Shown: piece after piece, positions 59,320 to 64,000 of the stretch
Position numbering within the stretch: the first letter of the stretch is position 1
Layout: each line of letters opens with the position of its first letter
From: Plectrocnemia conspersa
Lineage: Eukaryota; Arthropoda; Insecta; Trichoptera; Polycentropodidae
Reading direction: 5' to 3'
Assembly: GCA_009617715.1 (NCBI GenBank)
Contig: VTFK01000277.1
Span: forward strand, 248,001-312,000
DNA: 64,000 nucleotides
Program-made: the position numbers and the translations under genes
The notes under the pieces: generated by a model
Database searches by the model: none
What the model saw: the letters and a program-made list of their open reading frames with translations, nothing else
Told to the model about the DNA's origin: nothing

Positions 59320-60180
59320 GGTTTAGCGTGTCCTAGAAAGTCGCGATCGCGTCCCTTATTCTCAACCATCGCGCTTAGAACGTAAGCGTTTAAGAACGCT
59401 ACTTTTGCATGAGCTATTCAACTTTTCAACGAGATTTGTAATAAATATTAAAAAAATATAATAAAATAAATACATACATATGTTTTGTGAAGCATTAAAA
59501 AGTTAAATGTCAATCGATGCGTATTCAAGGACTCGAAATTAAATTTGGACTTGAGAACGTTTGTTTATTAGAGGCTGCGTTGGCAAGTAGACACTTATTG
59601 AAAATATTATCAGCTCTCCCAACTCGTTCGTTCGTTACCTCGTTCGGAATTTTCAATAAGCGAACGGGTAGCATTCTTATTGAACATCCCTTCTTATCTC
59701 CAATCTACCCCCACTGCTCTTTCGATGCCACCCCCACTCTTTATCGTGCATTACCCGATTGCAAGACGTCTGTTGTTCTTTCCGTGTTCCACTTATTAAA
59801 ATTAAATCGACGCAGGCGATAGGAATTTACTATGTAGGGTAGACTGAACCACCCTTGCTGAAACCACCCCTCGGTATAAAAACACATAGTTAACCGTAGT
59901 GAACAAAAGCGAAGCGAAGTTTCCGCTTTATATGAAATCCTCTCCTTCTTCCACCTCATCCCCATAGCCGACGCCAAAACAATTCCAAGTATCCGGGATA
60001 ATCGGGAAAATAATATTTTACCGAAGTTTCCCCAGCGTCTTAAGCCGCTTCGCGTTCGTTAAGGGCGCGTTTTTAAAAATTGCAACTTCTTAATTGTTGT
60101 TGTGTGCAAATTTTATGTTGAAGAGGTTCTTCCCGCTTATGATTTTATTGCAGGTTGCATAAACTAAAGGAGGAAGCGCA
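59320..60180. other. GC-richer island with a 101-codon ATG frame
   Basis: The plus-strand frame 59517-59822 has an ATG and encodes MRIQGLEIKFGLENVCLLEA and a basic end, but no family, and a minus-strand frame overlaps its end. Complex sequence runs on to about 60140 (TTAAGCCGCTTCGCGTTCG). More likely regulatory than coding; a small gene cannot be excluded. Confidence 0.35.
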
Positions 60181-60239
60181 TCGTATACGAAGCAATTTAG
60201 ATTGAAAAGCTGTTTCCATCCATAATTTAGTATAATGGT

Positions 60240-63200
60240 ACTCGAAAAAAATATGGTTAACAATTAACGTTAATTTGTTATTAATATCTTAAACGCGACT
60301 TACCATATGCATCACAATCGGTTGTGGCAAATCTACTCTTGTGCAACATATATATAGAAAATATCAATGCGCATGTGCATAGGTAAATTATATCTGTCCC
60401 TCTGGGTCGGCTGGCAAGTAATTTATGACTCGCTGACCGACCAATTGTGGAAATTCACGGTAGATAAGCTTTAAAATATTTTATACCGAATACAAAATGG
60501 ATTTGGAGCTGTCTGACTATATATACCAAAATCCTAAATCTGAACCTAATCATGTATTAGTTTAGAGGGCTGTGAGAAAATTAATATATCTAATTTTGTC
60601 TATTCGCCGCTGAAATAATATCTAAGTAGTATTTTACTTTGCAATGGAAATTATTTAACTAAACCCTACTAAAAAGAATAATAACATAATTGTCTAGTTA
60701 CATGTTTATTTTTACCCACACTATAAATATATATTTACTTTTACATAAATTTAAAAAATGTATAATAACCGATAAAATAAAATATTAGCAGAAATAGTAA
60801 ACATATTAAATATAACCTAACTTTTATAATTTTTTAAGCTATTTATTTATATCCTATGCAAAATTTAATTTACGCAATGAGAAAATGATAGTATGATGTG
60901 TGAATTTTAGTAAAAGTTCTGGAATTTCACTAAGAGTCATTCGATATATTTGCTGATATTTTTGCCAAAAATATGAAAGTGTCAATATGCAAATTTGATT
61001 TATAATTTAAATAGTTTGCTTTATCTAAGATGCAATTAAAAATAACGTCAGAAATTCATAATTACCATAGGACGTATATAAACTGCATTTATGTTACTGC
61101 TTTCAAAAAGATTCCAAATTTTTCTTTCTAGAACAATTAACGCTTTTTTAATGATTTTTTTAGTATAGACTGAAAATCTCTACCTAGTGACTAGCGAAAC
61201 CTGCAAAATTTTGTGAAAAATAGTTTTGAAAGAGTTGAAAAAATTTTATAGGATAATAACGCAATTCTATCACATTAATAAAAAAATAATTGTTGATCTC
61301 CTTTCATTTATCATAACAAATAAAAGCGTGAACTCCACATCATAAAAATTATTTGACTTTCTAATTTTTTTATCACTATTATCCCCGACTTTTAAGCAAA
61401 AATAATTAAAATCTAGAGAAGGTCAGCTTTTCTACCACATTCGTCAAATTTGGTCCAGCCAATCTGTCATCTCAAGTCACCAAGAAATAAATCTAGTTTT
61501 TTTACGCAGAGTCATTTTAGATAGATATATATAATTTAACATGCATTAATTTATATAAATTAAGTTTTTAATACATTTTTACATAAATATCGTTTTATAT
61601 TACATAATTTAAAATTGGTATTATGCGCTGTAAATCTTCAGTTAACATTTTATTATTTAAGCCAAAACTTTTGCAATTCGGCCTTGATTAAAAACACAAA
61701 AAATATATAAAACATTTTTGCGCAGCCTATGAATATTTAAAGAAATTTTGATACGCATATTTTTAAAAGTAAAATTTATGATGTTTTATACATTTTGTAA
61801 CGATGAAATACAGCGCAAAAGAAAAAAAATATTGCAGTAATTCTCAAACTCCTTTTCACTGACCAAATCGATACAATATATACAGTAAAGTAATTACGAA
61901 GAAATATTTTAGGGTTAGTGTTTCTCTGTCAAATTTAAGAATACAATAGTAACCGTCTGACGTGCGTTTACTATTCAAATGCAAATATCTGCCCCAACAG
62001 AAGACACGCTCTGAGAAAGGAGCACATGCTGTGCTACTTATAAATCCACCCTCACACAACCCACTGTCCATCCCCAAAAACATTCCCTGCTAGAATATAA
62101 TATATATAGCGATCATTTTTAATTATATATAAATAAATAAATAAAATTCTTTCATGATTTCTGTTACAATTAAATATATTTCATCTATAAGATTTATTCC
62201 CTTAAACGCCTTTTAATTTAATTCTTGCTTTTTTTTAAGCATTTAAGTTTTAAAAACCTTCTTTAAAAATTATATACAATAGTTATTTATTAATTATTGA
62301 TATTTTATACATTTCTGCACTAATTTATAATTTATCAGTATTGAAACTACTCTTTTCAAACATTTGACAATTTGATGTAGCAAATAATTTTAAGAGATTG
62401 ATCTACATATTTTTAAAAATCACTTAATTGTTTCTAAATTAAAAATCATAAATTTCTATTGTGATCTTTAAATTTTTAAAATTAGAATCTGAAAAAGACT
62501 TCATATGTGGATAACATAAAAAAAGTTTAACAAATTGTTTAAAACGACTAAGCCAGCGTTTTCAACAGCAGAAACAATCAACACAGAGTTAAGAATCAAT
62601 TAAAATAAATTCAATGTTATTTTTAAGATATCGAAAGGTTTAAGTATAAAATTGCTAACTCCATATTTGACAACCTTACAGGAGAAGCAAAATACTAAAT
62701 CGACAACTTGAAAATAGTAAAATAGAACAATATTTGTAGTGTTTAATTGGAGATCTTAGAGACAGAAATTTTTTGAGCATGTGTATTTTGATTAAAGATA
62801 CAAGATGACATTTTTTAAGTAATTTTTACCCAAAGGTGTATTTATAAAATTTACACGCTAAACCATTGACATGTAATTTTTTTAAGTTTATTTTAATTAA
62901 ATGAGCAATATGTCATAATAAGCTCCTTTTATAATAAATTCTATTTTACGTATTTATATTAGGTTGTTCCATAAGTTTCATATAAATACAATATTATTTT
63001 AATTTAGAAATATATTTTAAAATTAACTACAACCTTAGATGTAAGTATGAAAAAAATATGTAAAAATTCGAATTAAATAAATATGATACTCTAATTAATT
63101 TGTCTTATAAAAAATATTTTTCTATGCTTAAGAAACTATTCCAATATATTTTAATATACTAATATTTTTAAATACGCTTATAAACATTCGAATAAATCTC

Positions 63201-63410
63201 TTCAAACGTTTAATAACGCTAAAGCATCATTTTTCAATGATTTTCTTTAATTAAATGTTTAGAATGCTTAATAATCATGTCATGAATTCTCTGAAAGTTT
63301 TGAAAATCGCTGAAATATTAAAGATAAACTCCATCTGGACTAAAAAATAAAGATATGATCCTTACCATAAAAAAGACTCATTAGTTTTGTATGTGATAAA
63401 ATTCAAGCTA
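60240..63410. other. Long AT-rich desert
   Basis: No credible ORF (the 75-codon minus frame at 61856-62083 is unrecognised), no inverted repeat or repeat family noted. A patch at 61960-62090 is mildly GC-richer. Confidence 0.5.
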
Positions 63411-63418
63411 AATTTAGT

Positions 63419-63450
63419 TTGTCGGGATTACGCATAATGGTTGCGTTGAA
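63419..63450 (+). repeat. Third partial copy of the TTGTCGGGA repeat
   Basis: GTCGGGATTACGCATAATGG TTGCGTTG matches the order GTCGGGA..CCCGTAATCGTTGCG at 11066. The match is short, so this is a weak call. Confidence 0.35.
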
Positions 63451-63770
63451 ATTAGTAAAAGTGACATAAATGAATTGACAAAAATTGGTGACAAAAAAAA
63501 AGTTACCTCAGTAAAACAAACAAAGCGGTTATTTGTATTATATCTACTTAAAAATACAATGAACTTGTACTTAAAACCGTTATACACTATTTTAACAAAA
63601 AAACAGGGTTAGTGCCAAATAGTTTTTCCAAGTAGGCACAGTATCTCCGAATCACACATTTTGAGAAAAGCGACGTCGCTAAATGTTATCGTTACATACC
63701 CCTAAATAATCAGATAAATGTGTATTATACAAAAATAATCTGGTTATTTTCATAGAGTCTAGAAAAAAAA

Positions 63771-63870
63771 TCGTGTGCAATTCACCGCCAGCAATTAACC
63801 GCCGCGTCAATTCATCGCAATAATAATTTATAGCCTATAATTGACCGCTAGCATATTTTACCGCGTAAAA
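63771..63870 (+). repeat. Short degenerate tandem motif (AATT-ACCGC)
   Basis: Motifs CAATTCACCGCCAG, CAATTAACCGCCGCG, TCAATTCATCGC, TAATTGACCGCTAGC and TTTTACCGCG follow one another with spacings of roughly 13 to 40 bp. The style recalls the degenerate short units in the arms of the element at 20590-22845. Possibly the end of a transposon running out of the window. Confidence 0.4.
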
Positions 63871-64000
63871 TTAATGAGATGTATTTACACAAACTCGGTT
63901 ATTCATTGGTTGATTGACGGTGTGGCAAGTTAAATTTTTTTCAAAAAAGAGGTTTAAGATATATGCTGTTCTAAAATGTATATGAAACTAAATTTGCCAG

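Noticed and set aside
1..64000. CRISPR array, rRNA or intact tRNA genes
   Set aside because: No regularly spaced identical repeats, no rRNA-like stretch, and only a decayed tRNA-like head (58035) seen on reading; a covariance-model scan would be needed to exclude tRNAs fully.

Overview
The window reads as AT-rich animal DNA, most probably from an insect. It has spliced exons with GT/AG introns, CCTAA-type runs (7576-7600), arthropod-type DNA transposons (mariner, Tc1, hAT, piggyBac-like), Jockey-type LINE debris, and one insect-maltase-like gene. There are no operons, ribosome binding sites or dense coding. The exact insect order cannot be fixed from the sequence.

Only one convincing protein-coding gene is present: a six-exon plus-strand gene (30514-35658, 566 codons). 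It encodes a secreted GH13 / insect-maltase-like protein. The fold-level landmarks and the carboxy-terminal half are well kept. The catalytic nucleophile (Asp to Asn), the acid/base (Glu to Gln) and several other active-site residues are replaced, so it looks like a pseudoenzyme with an intact reading frame.

The rest is non-coding. Three places on the minus strand (about 7998, 19228 and 45774) carry an excellent 3' splice site fused directly to a consensus 5' splice site (polypyrimidine tract, CAG, then GTAAGT). This is the signature of recursive (ratchet) splicing. The simplest reading is that most of the window lies inside a very long intron of an unseen minus-strand gene, with the maltase-like gene nested in the opposite direction. 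Islands of higher GC and complex sequence every few kb (for example 1130-1330, 4550-4760, 9050-9480, 12380-12720, 19390-19900, 23700-24000, 40600-41000, 46010-46460, 54150-54560, 58440-58860, 59320-60140) carry no convincing protein and could be conserved regulatory elements of that gene.

Mobile DNA, left to right: LINE reverse-transcriptase scrap (2181-2445); an 868-bp TIR element (17162-18029); a Helitron-like 3' end (18577-18604); a 154-bp TA-flanked MITE (18642-18795); a 2.26-kb long-inverted-repeat element (20590-22845); a piggyBac-like MITE (24945-25181); a mariner fragment (28884-29230); a hAT element with perfect 8-bp target duplication (38823-39833); a diverged satellite-like array (41650-42790); a Tc1-like element (43719-44805); a near full-length but broken mariner (46726-47974) and a second mariner end (48319-48413); LINE RT scrap (50535-50700); a Jockey-like LINE (51960-53200) and a possible LINE tail (53640-53910). 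A short hairpin-forming sequence recurs seven times between 29 and 48 kb in both orientations. Two copies lie in a head-to-tail array of about 344-bp units inside intron 5 of the maltase-like gene.
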